From NCBI GenBank assembly GCA_003707065.3, contig PPXM03000001.1:1240001-1304000 (forward strand): DNA of 64,000 nt, read 5' to 3'. The position numbers and the translations under genes are program-made. Source of the stretch: Trigonopsis variabilis (Eukaryota; Ascomycota; Trigonopsidomycetes; Trigonopsidales; Trigonopsidaceae). A model generated the notes under the pieces. It was not told where the DNA came from, did not search any database, and was given only the letters and a program-made list of their open reading frames with translations. Shown here piece by piece: positions 23,779-34,553 of the stretch (position 1 is its first letter; the number at the start of each line of letters is the position of its first letter).

Positions 23779-25872
23779 ATGCCTGGGTTTGAAGTGAATA
23801 AGGCGGGAATTGTTTTATTTCTCATATATTTATTTATTCTCATAACCCCCTCTCAAGTCCCTGCTTCTCTTGATGACGTGAATGAATATACGCTTGGTCT
23901 CCGGCGCATGCTCGATGTCCTGGGCAATTCTTCCTGGCTGGCCCATCCTAACTTCACAGGAATACCTTGGCCTTTACGTTCTTCCAAGGTCGACTCCACA
24001 GTCCTAGATTTATATCAGAAGGATCTTGTGATTCAGGGGTCTTATTTCTCGAACACGTCGGGGATGTTCACGGGCTCGTGGGAACTATGGCCGGATCTTG
24101 CTGACACTGGGGCTTCCACGACGGCCGAAGATCCGTCTATTCCATCTAGTACGGCGACAAGAGTGTCATTGCCGCCGTTTGGCAATGTGACTAAACCGTC
24201 GGGATCAGTGATGATCCGATTATCTGAACAGTCGAGCTCTCCTTTGCCGACATTAACATCCTCATTATCCGTGGAAGACGAATCAGGTGACGCATTAGTT
24301 TCCATTGATCTTTTTGGTGTCCATTTTCCTGACAATGGCAGTGCTATCTTGGTGTCTAATTCAGATGCCTTTGCTGGATTGTTTGCGTTACCATTTTTGA
24401 CTTTTGATGAAGAAGCTTTCAACATATCACGCATGGCGGTCACGAATATTGTGCAAAAGAACATTCAAGAAATCGATGAAGCCATCATGTATCAAGACGG
24501 TCGCTTAATCGAGTCTGATCCTACCTACCGCTGCGAGTATGTTGTATATTTACAGCAGCGGCCTACCTATCTTTCCCCTTTGGAAATGGAACTGATCGAG
24601 CATGAGTTACGCTTTCCTCAAGGGCGACCTTATCCTCATGTTCCTGAAGTCGAATTCGACTTTGTCGCCTATTCTCCTAATTGTAAATCCCAGCTACAAG
24701 GGACCATGAAAGGCCAAAAACTAGAACTATACTGGTACCAAGTCCGTACCGTCGGTCTGTGCTCTGTTGTTCTCTTGGCTTTGCAAATTTTACTCACTCT
24801 GAGACAAATGAAGATAACAAATACACCCTCGTTGCTCTCACGACTGAACTTTTGGACAGTTGCTATCATGGCCCTTGCTGATGGATTCCTTTGTCTGATT
24901 GATCTCGGTACAGCAATCTTTCTTGATTACGGCTTCTTAGCTTTCATGACCTCCACCTTTTTGAGCTTCTTTCTCGTGTCCGTGTTCGAAATGCGCTACA
25001 TGACTCTCATAAACGAAGTACAAACTCCTGAACGATTGGCAGCGGCAGCCGCTGCAGCGGCTGCGGAACAGAATACCCAAGAAACCCAGGGACAAACAAA
25101 TCAAACCACGCTAAGGGACGCAAGTCCTCTTCTACCGACACCGGTCACAGCCATGGTCGGCAACATTCCACAAGCCCCTGAGTCAGAGAGTCCCAATTCA
25201 ATATATTACAAGTTCTACCTTAGCTTGCTCGGCTTGACAATGATGGTCGTCAGTTCTGGCGGCTGGCCTGCTGCTATTCGAAACCCATTTAGAAACATGC
25301 TTTTCTTTGCCATGAATTCTTACTGGGTCCCTCAGATCTTTAGAAACGTCATGAGGGGATCAAGGAGATCGTTCAGATTGGAATATGTTCTGGGCATGAG
25401 TATTATCCGTCTGGTACCCGTTTTATATTTTTATTTAAATAAGCATAACATCCTCTATTACCCGACCGATCCCATTTGGGCTGCTGTTATCTGCGGATGG
25501 GTCTGGTTCCAGATCTGTATCATGGTTGCTCAGGAATTTCTGGGACCTCGATTCTTTGTCCCAAACAACATCCTCCCGGAACTATATGATTATTATCGAC
25601 CCCTTACTCCAGAAGATTTGCAAACAAATGGCGTTGTCGTCAACCCTAGCGACGGCCTTAGTGCCACGCACTACCATTCTAACTGTGCCATTTGCATGCA
25701 GCCGACAGACTTGATTGTCTATCCTTCAGGCACCTCCTCTAACGGCGTATTCTCCAAAAAGACCTACATGGTGACTCCTTGTCGGCATATTTTTCATCCT
25801 AATTGTCTGAAAGCCTGGATGCGACAAAGGCTTCAATGTCCTATATGTCGAAGTGTCCTTCTTCCCGAATAA
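23779..25872 (+). CDS. DSC1: Golgi/endosome RING-H2 ubiquitin ligase, DSC complex subunit (Dsc1/Tul1)
   Basis: Single exon, 697 residues. Dsc1/Tul1 is the membrane-embedded E3 of the Dsc complex. It ubiquitinates Golgi and vacuole membrane proteins and, in several fungi, triggers SREBP cleavage. An N-terminal signal or anchor segment (IVLFLIYLFILITP) precedes a lumenal domain of about 300 residues with NxS/T sites. Several membrane segments follow (from about residue 320 to 600). The C-terminus is a RING-H2: CAIC (about residue 637), CRHIFHPNC and CPICRSVLLPE at the very end. A cytosolic loop near residue 420 has an alanine run of about nine residues. Length, topology and terminal RING all fit the family. 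Confidence 0.92.
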   Translation: MPGFEVNKAGIVLFLIYLFILITPSQVPASLDDVNEYTLGLRRMLDVLGNSSWLAHPNFTGIPWPLRSSKVDSTVLDLYQKDLVIQGSYFSNTSGMFTGSWELWPDLADTGASTTAEDPSIPSSTATRVSLPPFGNVTKPSGSVMIRLSEQSSSPLPTLTSSLSVEDESGDALVSIDLFGVHFPDNGSAILVSNSDAFAGLFALPFLTFDEEAFNISRMAVTNIVQKNIQEIDEAIMYQDGRLIESDPTYRCEYVVYLQQRPTYLSPLEMELIEHELRFPQGRPYPHVPEVEFDFVAYSPNCKSQLQGTMKGQKLELYWYQVRTVGLCSVVLLALQILLTLRQMKITNTPSLLSRLNFWTVAIMALADGFLCLIDLGTAIFLDYGFLAFMTSTFLSFFLVSVFEMRYMTLINEVQTPERLAAAAAAAAAEQNTQETQGQTNQTTLRDASPLLPTPVTAMVGNIPQAPESESPNSIYYKFYLSLLGLTMMVVSSGGWPAAIRNPFRNMLFFAMNSYWVPQIFRNVMRGSRRSFRLEYVLGMSIIRLVPVLYFYLNKHNILYYPTDPIWAAVICGWVWFQICIMVAQEFLGPRFFVPNNILPELYDYYRPLTPEDLQTNGVVVNPSDGLSATHYHSNCAICMQPTDLIVYPSGTSSNGVFSKKTYMVTPCRHIFHPNCLKAWMRQRLQCPICRSVLLPE

Positions 25873-26113
25873 AACATTCATTAATGATTTATGAATCTCA
25901 TTGTATATTAATTGTGGTCAGGAATAATAGGTTGGCAACGGTTTATCCTTTCGTATGATGTAAAACAATCAGTCGGTGGGGCTGGTTCTGATGTTATCAG
26001 CCTTTTTGCTTTGCTTTGTGCTTGCTACTGGATGTGATCCGTAAGACATTAAAGTAAAGAGTACTAAACAAAACAAAAATTCAATAATACGCCTTTATAT
26101 GCTATAGAATGGT
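25873..26113. other. Convergent intergenic region DSC1/ELG1
   Basis: A 241-bp stretch between two converging stop codons. It is AT-rich with several AATAAA-like words (for instance around 25910 and 26080) that could serve poly(A) site formation on either strand. No gene seen. Confidence 0.4.
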
Positions 26114-29020
26114 TCATAGGTTTTTTGACGAGAACCCGGTACCCAAGATCTCCTTGACAGAGCCCATATTTTTGAGAGCATAGGTAGTATTACTATCATG
26201 GCAGGGCATAGTACTGCGGGTGATCCTTCTTGCGAGCCTTTGAATATTTTTAATCAAGTCGCTTCGCTGATAGTTCACCTCAGCTAGCTGTCGAGCATAG
26301 GGTGCAACTTGAGAGGCCAAGGTTGAAAGATTCGAGTGTGTGATACTATTATACGGTATTGAATCATGGATCCAATTGCTAGGTGTCGCTAGTTCGCTCA
26401 AGGTCCGTCGGATCGAAGGGTCGCTGAGTGTTAGTCCGAAAGGGAAGAATGGATCAATACTCACCAGGTATCAGGGAGAGAAACTGGCCCGGTATCGATA
26501 GATGCAAGATGGAGGAGATGTGAGGCTTGAATTCCTAGCCAAGGTAAGGGGTCGAATTCATAAGGTAACGGTGGATCGACAAAAGGTCGGTCTTCCACGA
26601 GCGTAGGGAGAGTGATGACTTCGTCTTGAATTGAATGCTAAGGTCAGTAAGCTAAGATTGAAAAACTTACATCGGTGGGAATAAGGGTATGAAGATGAGA
26701 GGACATGAGATCACAATCACTGCGAGTTTGACAAAACTCTAGCCATTCTTCCACGTTTTGGGTCGACGTGGATGACAGTTCAATTTCCCACTGAGAACGA
26801 AGATGTTTAGGTTCATTGAGAGGTTTGATCATCGTTTCAATGCTTATTACTCTCAGATCCAGCTCCGGGTCTGTACCATCCAGTTTGGGAGATAACGACC
26901 AAGCATAGCTACCCAGTGGAGACCCGATTCCCATCTGGCACCAGAATTGCAACTCGGCCAGACAAGCACTCAATTGCGGACCACGTAGTTCAACCAAATG
27001 GGACAGGTAGTCTAGCGTTAGCCAATGGCCTTCACATAGTCCGATCAACCACAAGGCGCGAGACAATATGTCTTTTTTAGCGTAATCAAACTGAATGATA
27101 CGATCCCTATTCTGATCGACGATATCCGCAGGAAGACGGTCGAGATCAGTGCAAGTGAGAATCATTGGTCGGCGACTAGAAACGGAAAATCGTTCGACTG
27201 CCTGCCATATTGTCCGTTCGTCGTCAAATAATACATCGATATCCTCAATCAAGATCAAGCCTTCTTGCTTGTTTTTGCTGACCACGTCCGCAGACACTCG
27301 AAAGAGGTGATTCTGAGTGAGCTCACCCAAAGCCGTCTCCAGATCCTTCGCACTACGTCGTTCTCCACTATTCATCTCAAAAACTCCAAACCCAAGTTGA
27401 TAAGCAATCGCATTCACGGTACTCGTCTTTCCACTTGAGGTGGGCCCGTGAAGAATCAGAAAGTTCGCGCCCTCAGGCTCTTCTTCAGAGCTGCAGTCGA
27501 CAATAAAGTCATCTAAAGGTTTCTTCTTCCGTTTTCTGCGAATCGACGTCATATCAGATTTTTTGAATCCCATTTGAGCAGATAGCCAGCGATAGAGAGC
27601 TTGAGGAGCGTCGGTTCCTGTGATCACTTCATGAACGTTTAGTGGCCGATATTTGTAACTCCAGCACTGAGTTTCATATTCTCCGTCATCAAAAGCCGAA
27701 TGACAGGGAACGCGATTATATAAGTACTTGAGCTGAGGATACAGGTTCACATCGACCACGTCCTTGGCCACCTCTTCAAGCTCGACGCCGGTCATGAGTT
27801 TGCGAGTAGGATTCTTGAGACGTTCTGACGGACTATGAGACAAATCGTACTTGAAGACAGGGCATAAGGTCTCAGTGTCATTTCCTTTCCCCCAAGATTT
27901 ACTTGACTTTCCTTTTCTAGGTCGACTATGCGAAGAGACTATATTTTCAGACGGTGATAAGCCCCTCACATGATCAGCAAGAAGTCCTGGCCATAGAGAC
28001 TCTTTCAAATGCACCTTGGAAGAAGATTTACTCTTCTCACGGAGAGAAGGAGGATTCTTGAGAAATAGAGGAAATTTACGCCGGTTGGCCTGTTCCGAAG
28101 AGTTTGGGGTATCATTGTGGTTTAAAGACGAAGAAGGTCGAGATGTGCTTGAGAGGTTAGATGCTGAAGAAGGCGAGTGATCAGTAGACATGATATTCTT
28201 CTCTGGGTCCGTGAGTTCTGTGTTCTCTCGAGATGATAAACCGGGCTCCATAGAGGATTCAATGGTATCGGAAGTGGGAGTGATCTTCTGTCTCCGTTTT
28301 TGAAAAGATGTAAAGAAGGGATGAACCTTTTTGGGAGCTTTTGGGGTCTCTGAGGACTGTTCTGATTTTAAATTGCCGGCAACTGCATGTTGGGAATGAT
28401 CTGATAAAGTCGTATCAGAACCATTTTCTTTTAAAAGCGATGGTTCACAATGTTCATGGACTTTTGGAGGGTCAGCAAGTCAGTTAAGAATAAATAAAGA
28501 AAGCAAATACCTTGAGATAGAGCACAAGAGAGTGAACCTTTCGCATTGTCTGGTGGTCAGAAGAGCAAAATGACGAGAAACCGACCGTTGGTTGGGACGG
28601 AGGATGTAAGAGTTAATTGAGCAGTCGACGCGTCTAATTCTGTATTTTCAAGAGGAGAACCTTATGGTAAGTAAAAACATGGATAAGAGTGTCAATCGTA
28701 CCGGATAAGGATGGCTGTTGAGGAGCAATAGGTTGGTCAAGTCTGTCATTTAGAGACTCCAACTCACTTTTGGGCAGACGGAGAGATATTGTAAGACTTG
28801 AGGGACTCGAAGAATCAAGATCGTCTTCAGAGTTTATAGGTTTGACGCTGGGCGACGCGTCTGATTCTGATGATGGCACATTCCACATAGACAAGAGAGT
28901 ATTCTTCTGTGACCGTTTGAGTCGTTGACGCTTTATCTGTTTAGGAGGTTCATTGGACATGCTTCCGCTAGATAATATGGCTCCCTTGTCTCTACTATTC
29001 GATAGAGGGGACTTGAGCAT
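26114..29020 (-). CDS. ELG1: ELG1/ATAD5-like clamp unloader, AAA+ ATPase
   Basis: CDS complement(join(26114..26423,26465..26637,26671..28460,28511..28549,28586..28660,28702..29020)), 901 residues. Elg1 is the large subunit of an alternative RFC complex that removes PCNA from DNA after replication. The unstructured N-terminus holds a KKVHPFFTSFQKR box typical of the family. The AAA+ part has WSYKYRPLNVHEV, a Walker A (LHGPTSSGKTSTVNAIA), the family's FEMNSGERRSAKDL and a Walker B (LILIEDIDVLF), then the RFC collar. Five introns (41, 33, 50, 36 and 41 bp) break the gene; one internal exon is only 39 nt. All joins keep frame and remove stops. The start at 29020 is the first ATG; a second in-frame one lies about 20 codons downstream (MSNEPPKQ). 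Confidence 0.87.
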
Positions 29021-29241
29021 GCCGTGGGGAGGATGTAACGAGAAGCACAAAGCAAAGGTGATCGAGGTTCTACGCTAAGAGGGTTAGAATTCCGTGCGTG
29101 ATTGACTATTAGAACTCTAGATTAAATGTAAAGTACATGGTTTATACCTAGAAGTTGATTTTAATGACGGACGAGCCGAGGTTAATATAGTCATAATGTA
29201 CACAGATCACAAGAGGTCATAAACGACGTCCAATTGAACGA

Positions 29242-29579
29242 TCAACGTAAAGGTCTAACCAGGACTACCGAATCGCCTCGGACAAATAACATATCGCTTT
29301 GTTTTTGTATCGTCTAATGTTAGAGACGGACAACTGTAGCATGAACAAACCTTGACTTTATCTAAATCATCATCCAAGACATAAACAGTCTCCTCAACAT
29401 CGCCCAAGACGAAATTGCAGTGAGAATCATAGGCCTAGATCAGGTTAGATTAATCCAAGTGTTCATAATACATGTAAAGTGCCCTGAAGTTCACGATCAC
29501 CTCTTAACTTGATGAAAATCCTTTCATCTAGAGACAGACGGATTAAATCTAAAGGAGACGGAGGTGCCGATTCAGCCAT
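29242..29579 (-). CDS. LSM3: U6 snRNA-associated Sm-like protein LSm3
   Basis: CDS complement(join(29242..29313,29351..29434,29472..29579)), 87 residues, the normal LSm3 size. LSm3 is a ring subunit of the nuclear LSm2-8 complex that binds the U6 RNA 3' end, and of the cytoplasmic LSm1-7 complex in mRNA decay. Sm1 motif: [19 protein letters not shown], completed across the first intron. DVEETVY follows, and the Sm2 motif [12 protein letters not shown] lies in exon 3. Both introns are 37 bp. No single open frame covers the protein, so simple ORF calling misses this gene. It is divergent from MVP1. Confidence 0.93.
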
Positions 29580-29963
29580 GGTCCGAAATAGAAGTTGGAA
29601 ATCAGAAATGTAGGCTCGAGACTAGTCACCGATAATGTAGTTAGAGAGCGAGTGTCTCACTTGGGCAGTAAGGCAACGAACTACCTACCTAGAGCGAAGT
29701 AACGAAATACGAAGGGCGTCCTAACTAACTGCTGTGAGGTAACCATTAGAACTACTCACTCCAATTTTGAACATTTCTCACTCATAAATTGATCAGCTAA
29801 ATTAGAATAATCGTAATTACGTATACTTTATATCCGCCAGGCGCAGTTATGTTGGGTCTCCGTTCATGTTTAACCGAAAGTATCATCGATTCTTTCTCCA
29901 GTTGTGTTGACCGTCCCACTGTATCAGTCGCTTGACTCACAGTCCCTTGTCTCTGTTGCCGCC
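29580..29963. promoter_or_regulatory. Divergent promoter between LSM3 and MVP1
   Basis: A 384-bp region between two outward-pointing starts. No ORF with a domain was found, and no clear binding site was recognised. Confidence 0.4.
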
Positions 29964-31849
29964 ATGTCCCTATTTGGCTCTCCTGAATCAAATAATAATC
30001 CTCTATTTGCTGGCAATTCCTCTCATCCGTCCTCTTTATTCGGTCCCGACCCCGAACCGGACCCATGGGCGTCGTCATCCGATAACAATCGTCAAAGATC
30101 GTCCGTCTTATCTTCGGTATCGATCCCTCCATCTTATTCCCAGCTTTTTAACGATGCCAATCCCATTTCAGGAACGGTTCCCCTATCTTCTTTAAGAACA
30201 ATTTTGGTCAAAGCTTCCATACCCTCGTCTTATCAAACCCAGATTCTCCACACCGTCCTTGGCGATCAACCTTCAACGAAACTTGATCAAACGAATTGGA
30301 ATATAGCATTAGGTTTAACAGCTTTGGCTCAGAACGGCGAGAGTGATCTATCTTTAGATACCCTCGCTTCACATCACGGTAGGTTCTCACATTAATTGTC
30401 GACAATCAGCTTACTTTTATAGACCTCCCCGACCTTCACTTGGACCCTCTTTCACAGACATTCAGTTCCGCTAGTCCTGAAGTCATTTCTCCTCAACCTG
30501 TAGTTGCTGACGCTCCTGACTTGAATGTCTGGGAACACCAAGATCTCCCGATTGCAGTTACGGACGTCAACGCGGAAGACACTATATCAGTTAGTATCAT
30601 TCCAGAACGTGAAGGTGTTTTTATGTTCAAACACGTCAACTTCCTGGTCGAAGGTGGCGTGTGTCCTCCTAGTCATGGCCGCCCAGCTCGGCCAGGCCAA
30701 AGAGTTGTTCGACGATTTAGTGATTTTGTTTGGTACGATTAATTCTTAAGAGGCTTCTGACTTTATAGGCTGTCTGAAACGCTCAGTCGGAAATACCCTT
30801 TTCGAATGGTTCCTGTTCTTCGTATGTACTGATGCTCTCTGAACCCTATTAACTTGCAGCCCCTAAACGATTCACTGGTAAGCTAATCACTGGTTGCTAC
30901 TAAACTCACAGTTAATGGCCATTACCTATCGTCAGATGCAATGTTTCTGGAACGGCGAAGGCGTGGATTGAGTAGATTTACTAATGCTCTTGTTAGACAC
31001 CCAGTCATGGGCAGAGACCCGATTACAATCAAGTTTGTGACTGAAGTTGACGAAGTAACCAAATGGCGTAAAGAGGTGGAGCCTGAGTTTGACGAGTTTC
31101 GCAATCGCATTCGCAGTGAATCGTTTGAACAAGCGTGGGATGATGAACGAGAGAGGTTGAAATGGTCAAAGACTCGGCATGGAGTCGTCCATTCGCTGGA
31201 ATTAATGACGACGTTATGTAAGCTTTTGGATAGAATGAGTAGACGAAAGGAGGCGGAAGGTGCTGATTATATGAGGGTTTCTCTCACCTTATCATCAATG
31301 ACCGAAGCTACCGATGAGACTTACATATACGAATCTCAAGATACGGGCCGGCTGAATTATGGGACCAAAGCTGTCGCCAATCTCTTAGCTAACTCCCAGT
31401 CGTTGGCAGACGATGAGATGCGTGCATGGGATCTTGGTGCACTAGAAGACGCCAAGCGACATCGAGATGTGTTGATGGCAGTAATGCAGATGTTTGATCG
31501 AAGCGACCGATTATCTCAGAATACTATCGGCCAGCTAGAAAGGCGGATCTTAACTGCAGAAAATAAAATGAAAACACTTGAAAATAAAGAGGACCGGGTG
31601 AATGAAATTACGAGGTTGAAAAAGAATGTGGAAAGAGATAGGCAGAGTATCAGTGACCAAATTAATCGAGATTGGCTCATTAAAGAAACCATCCAAGACG
31701 AATTAAAATACTTCCAAAAATTCCAGTTTCAGATGAGCCGCTTTCTTCAAGATTGGAGCGCAGATAGATTGAAATACTCGGAGCTCGTGGCCGACAACTG
31801 GAAGGCAATCAGTGCAGAAGCTAATGCGATGCCTTGGGGAAGTGAATGA
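29964..31849 (+). CDS. MVP1: Sorting nexin Mvp1 (SNX8-like PX-BAR protein)
   Basis: CDS join(29964..30378,30423..30732,30769..30821,30860..30877,30912..31849), 577 residues. Mvp1 drives retrograde recycling of membrane proteins from endosomes. The N-terminus is an unstructured NPLF/DPW-rich region. The PX domain (about 180-310) includes VRRFSDFVWLSETL, RKYPFR and LPPKRF, the basic pocket that binds PI3P. The rest is a BAR-like helical region. Four introns of 44, 36, 38 and 34 bp fall in the first half. Three of them cut the PX domain and enclose an 18-nt microexon (30860-30877) coding for PPKRFT and its edges. Phases agree at every join. The first ATG in the joined frame is used as start. Confidence 0.9.
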
Positions 31850-32024
31850 ATGGATTCTTATCTTTGGGCTATAGTGGGTGAATTAGGTTCTAACTTCGAA
31901 TCGTCGTAAATCTGTCAAATCTGTGTCCTTATTATCAGAATGCACGAGCCAGGACTACACATGTCATGTTAGTATTACCACACAAAAGCCATGATACAAA
32001 TACTTTAATCTATGATACAAGGAT

Positions 32025-34283
32025 CTAAAACACCAAGCGTTCAATACTGTAGCTTCCAACTCCGCGAGAAATAGCCTGTCCTTTACTGATGAGAGCCTTT
32101 TTCCGCTCTTCGGCCGTTGTAGGCTTGACTTGCTTCTGGCTAGGATCCGATAACGGCAAAGTACCCTTGAGTAGTTCCTTTTGTCGTTGTTCTTCCGAGA
32201 CAACATTAATTTTATGAGAAGGGTCAATGGCTTGTCCACTGGCCATCTTTCCTTGTTCGTGTCTTCTGATTGTCTCTCCGACGAGAACCATGAGACCGTA
32301 TTCAGCCCGAAGAGAATTCAAGACATCATCAAATGTATTCTGCAGACCAAGAACTGTTTCTGAGGGCCACCCTAAGACACCTCCAGCGTCGATGAATACT
32401 CCAAGAGCTTCCCACCCAAAGTTCATGGCCAATATCCTTTGAACAGTTTGTTGTATTTGGACAGTATTCATCTTTGTCCGAATCTGATTGACAGTAATTA
32501 TATAGACATATTCATCCACAAGACGTGCAATAGCTTCTCTAAAGATATCATCGTCGGAGTCCGTTACTCCATCTAGAACTTCGGAGACTCCAAGACTAGG
32601 ACAGGTAGCCAAAGCCTGACAACAAAGTCGAGGATAAGGTTTCAGGGCTTTGACCAAACCAGGGTACTCTGGTGAAGGGAATAGAGGGTGAGTGAGCAGA
32701 TAGACCAATGATTCTTCCGGAACAAATGACGATAAGTGAAGGTCTTGATCAGATTGCTGGAACGCCATTTGGACCACAGCTTTGACTAAACTGACGTCCA
32801 ACTCGCGATCGTTTGGGTCAAAGACTTTGGCTTTCATTGTGATTTCAGCCGAAGGAGGCCACGAGTGCCCAGAAGCGTAAGCCAAAAAGGAGTGATCAAA
32901 CGTAGAAACATTTCCTTTCCGGCATAAATCTGATAGATCGGATATAATAATCTTGGTCTCTTCTCTTGCCTTAGACAGAGAAAGTCGCTCGATGGCAACA
33001 AATTCAGAATAGACCACTCGATCATACTTGATCATGGCATCAGTAAATGCACCACTCCATTCACTGGTCGATCCGCTGGCACAGCCTAGGCTTTCAAATA
33101 AATCCATGCGGCCGAGGTCACAGTGAATAGCCTGTACAGCCAGAGACTGAGTGTCGTCATTATCAGACGACACTACAGCAAGGCCGAGAGCAGTCGAGCT
33201 GCTGACCGCGTACAAATCGAGCTGTCGCGACTGAACTTGTCGCTGAGCCACTATAGTGCCATATCTCGCATTAACCAGACTCAACGTATCGCCAGAGGAG
33301 AATAACAATTGATGAGGTCCCACAGTGACGACTGAGACGTTCAAACTACTTCCCAGATCTAACGAAAAGTCCTCCATCGAATTCTTCAACAGATCTGATA
33401 CAGATAATTTCTTCGAACTAGGGTCATAGAGGTAGACTGAAGCTCCGCTGAAAGCAAACAGAGAAGAAGATGCTTGATTGGATGCCGCTGGTAAATCTTG
33501 AGTAAAAATGCAGAAAGTTTCTGATGATGATCGAGCCACCGCAACTAGTCGGAGCTCAAAGCGACTTCGCTTACCGACGTCTCGTTTAGCAATAAGAACC
33601 AATACATTGTGATCGGGGGACACACGCTTATGACTCTCACTTATAGAAATGTTTAATTTGTCTAACAGAGCCTGGAGCTCGCTCGACCGCTCAGTGGGCC
33701 TGATAAGATGAGATAGGACAAGAGACCGGGACGACTTGGTGGGGAGACTCCAGAGCTGATCCACAAGATCGGGTGAATAAGCTCGCATTAAAGAGGAAGA
33801 AAAGATTGCGACGAGGAATTTGGAGCCGGAGGGCTTGTCATAGATAGCGTAGAGGTGAGTGATTAAATCCTCCTTGTTTGACTCGATGGCTAAAGTCTTT
33901 TGTTGACCGTCTTCAGAAACATAACGGATTTCAGAGCGTGAGTTCTCCCGAGCCACAAAATAGATGTCTTGATTTTTGTTAGATGATGGTGAGTCCTGAG
34001 AGTCGTATTCCGGAGGAGCAACGCTAGTGATTTCACATAAAGGAGACACGCTGATATTCTTCATCACTTTAGGAGTGCTCGAAAAGGAGAAGACCCGGAC
34101 GCCGACTGCAGAAACGCCGACGATAGCTCGGTTTGAGCTGCAGGCCAGTAGACAACGATTGGTCAGCTTTGTACCTGTCTCGGGTTCAGAGGCATTCTTT
34201 TTTCGTCGCTTGGCAGGAAACACTGACGTTGATGCTAGAGAAGGTAATACATCGAGCGGAAAAGGCTCACTTATACTGGGCAT
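32025..34283 (-). CDS. Probable t-UTP/nucleolar beta-propeller protein, UTP8 (NOL11)-like
   Basis: Single exon, 752 residues. The first 60 residues hold a basic KRRKK cluster. Residues 50-400 read as a degenerate beta-propeller (RAIVGVSAVGVRVFSF, KFLVAIFSSSLMRAYSPD, HQLLFSSGDTLSLV). The second half is helical and the C-terminus is basic. This layout and the N-terminal pattern resemble fungal Utp8, a subunit of the t-UTP complex that binds nascent pre-rRNA with the small-subunit processome. The match is by overall pattern, not by a diagnostic motif, so another WD-like nucleolar protein cannot be excluded. It lies in tandem with SPG1, about 270 bp downstream of that gene's stop. Confidence 0.5.
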   Translation of the reverse strand: MPSISEPFPLDVLPSLASTSVFPAKRRKKNASEPETGTKLTNRCLLACSSNRAIVGVSAVGVRVFSFSSTPKVMKNISVSPLCEITSVAPPEYDSQDSPSSNKNQDIYFVARENSRSEIRYVSEDGQQKTLAIESNKEDLITHLYAIYDKPSGSKFLVAIFSSSLMRAYSPDLVDQLWSLPTKSSRSLVLSHLIRPTERSSELQALLDKLNISISESHKRVSPDHNVLVLIAKRDVGKRSRFELRLVAVARSSSETFCIFTQDLPAASNQASSSLFAFSGASVYLYDPSSKKLSVSDLLKNSMEDFSLDLGSSLNVSVVTVGPHQLLFSSGDTLSLVNARYGTIVAQRQVQSRQLDLYAVSSSTALGLAVVSSDNDDTQSLAVQAIHCDLGRMDLFESLGCASGSTSEWSGAFTDAMIKYDRVVYSEFVAIERLSLSKAREETKIIISDLSDLCRKGNVSTFDHSFLAYASGHSWPPSAEITMKAKVFDPNDRELDVSLVKAVVQMAFQQSDQDLHLSSFVPEESLVYLLTHPLFPSPEYPGLVKALKPYPRLCCQALATCPSLGVSEVLDGVTDSDDDIFREAIARLVDEYVYIITVNQIRTKMNTVQIQQTVQRILAMNFGWEALGVFIDAGGVLGWPSETVLGLQNTFDDVLNSLRAEYGLMVLVGETIRRHEQGKMASGQAIDPSHKINVVSEEQRQKELLKGTLPLSDPSQKQVKPTTAEERKKALISKGQAISRGVGSYSIERLVF

Positions 34284-34553
34284 AACTTTGTCGGTTTTGA
34301 GCCTTGGACGTTGAGAGCAAAGGAAAAAAATTCCAGATTACCCGGCCGTGACGTTGGGAGATTAACAGCTCTGTCAACGAGCACAGGTGGGTGGGTTAAA
34401 AGGCAACGCTTGAACAATGTATAAGAAGAATACGGAGAAACTATTATTCTATGAGGAGAGACCTTGAATTGAGCAGTACATAAATGGATGGTAGATAGGT
34501 TTGGAGATTAGTAGGAATCGAGGAGAAGACAGACTTGTATGAGGAGAGAAGCG

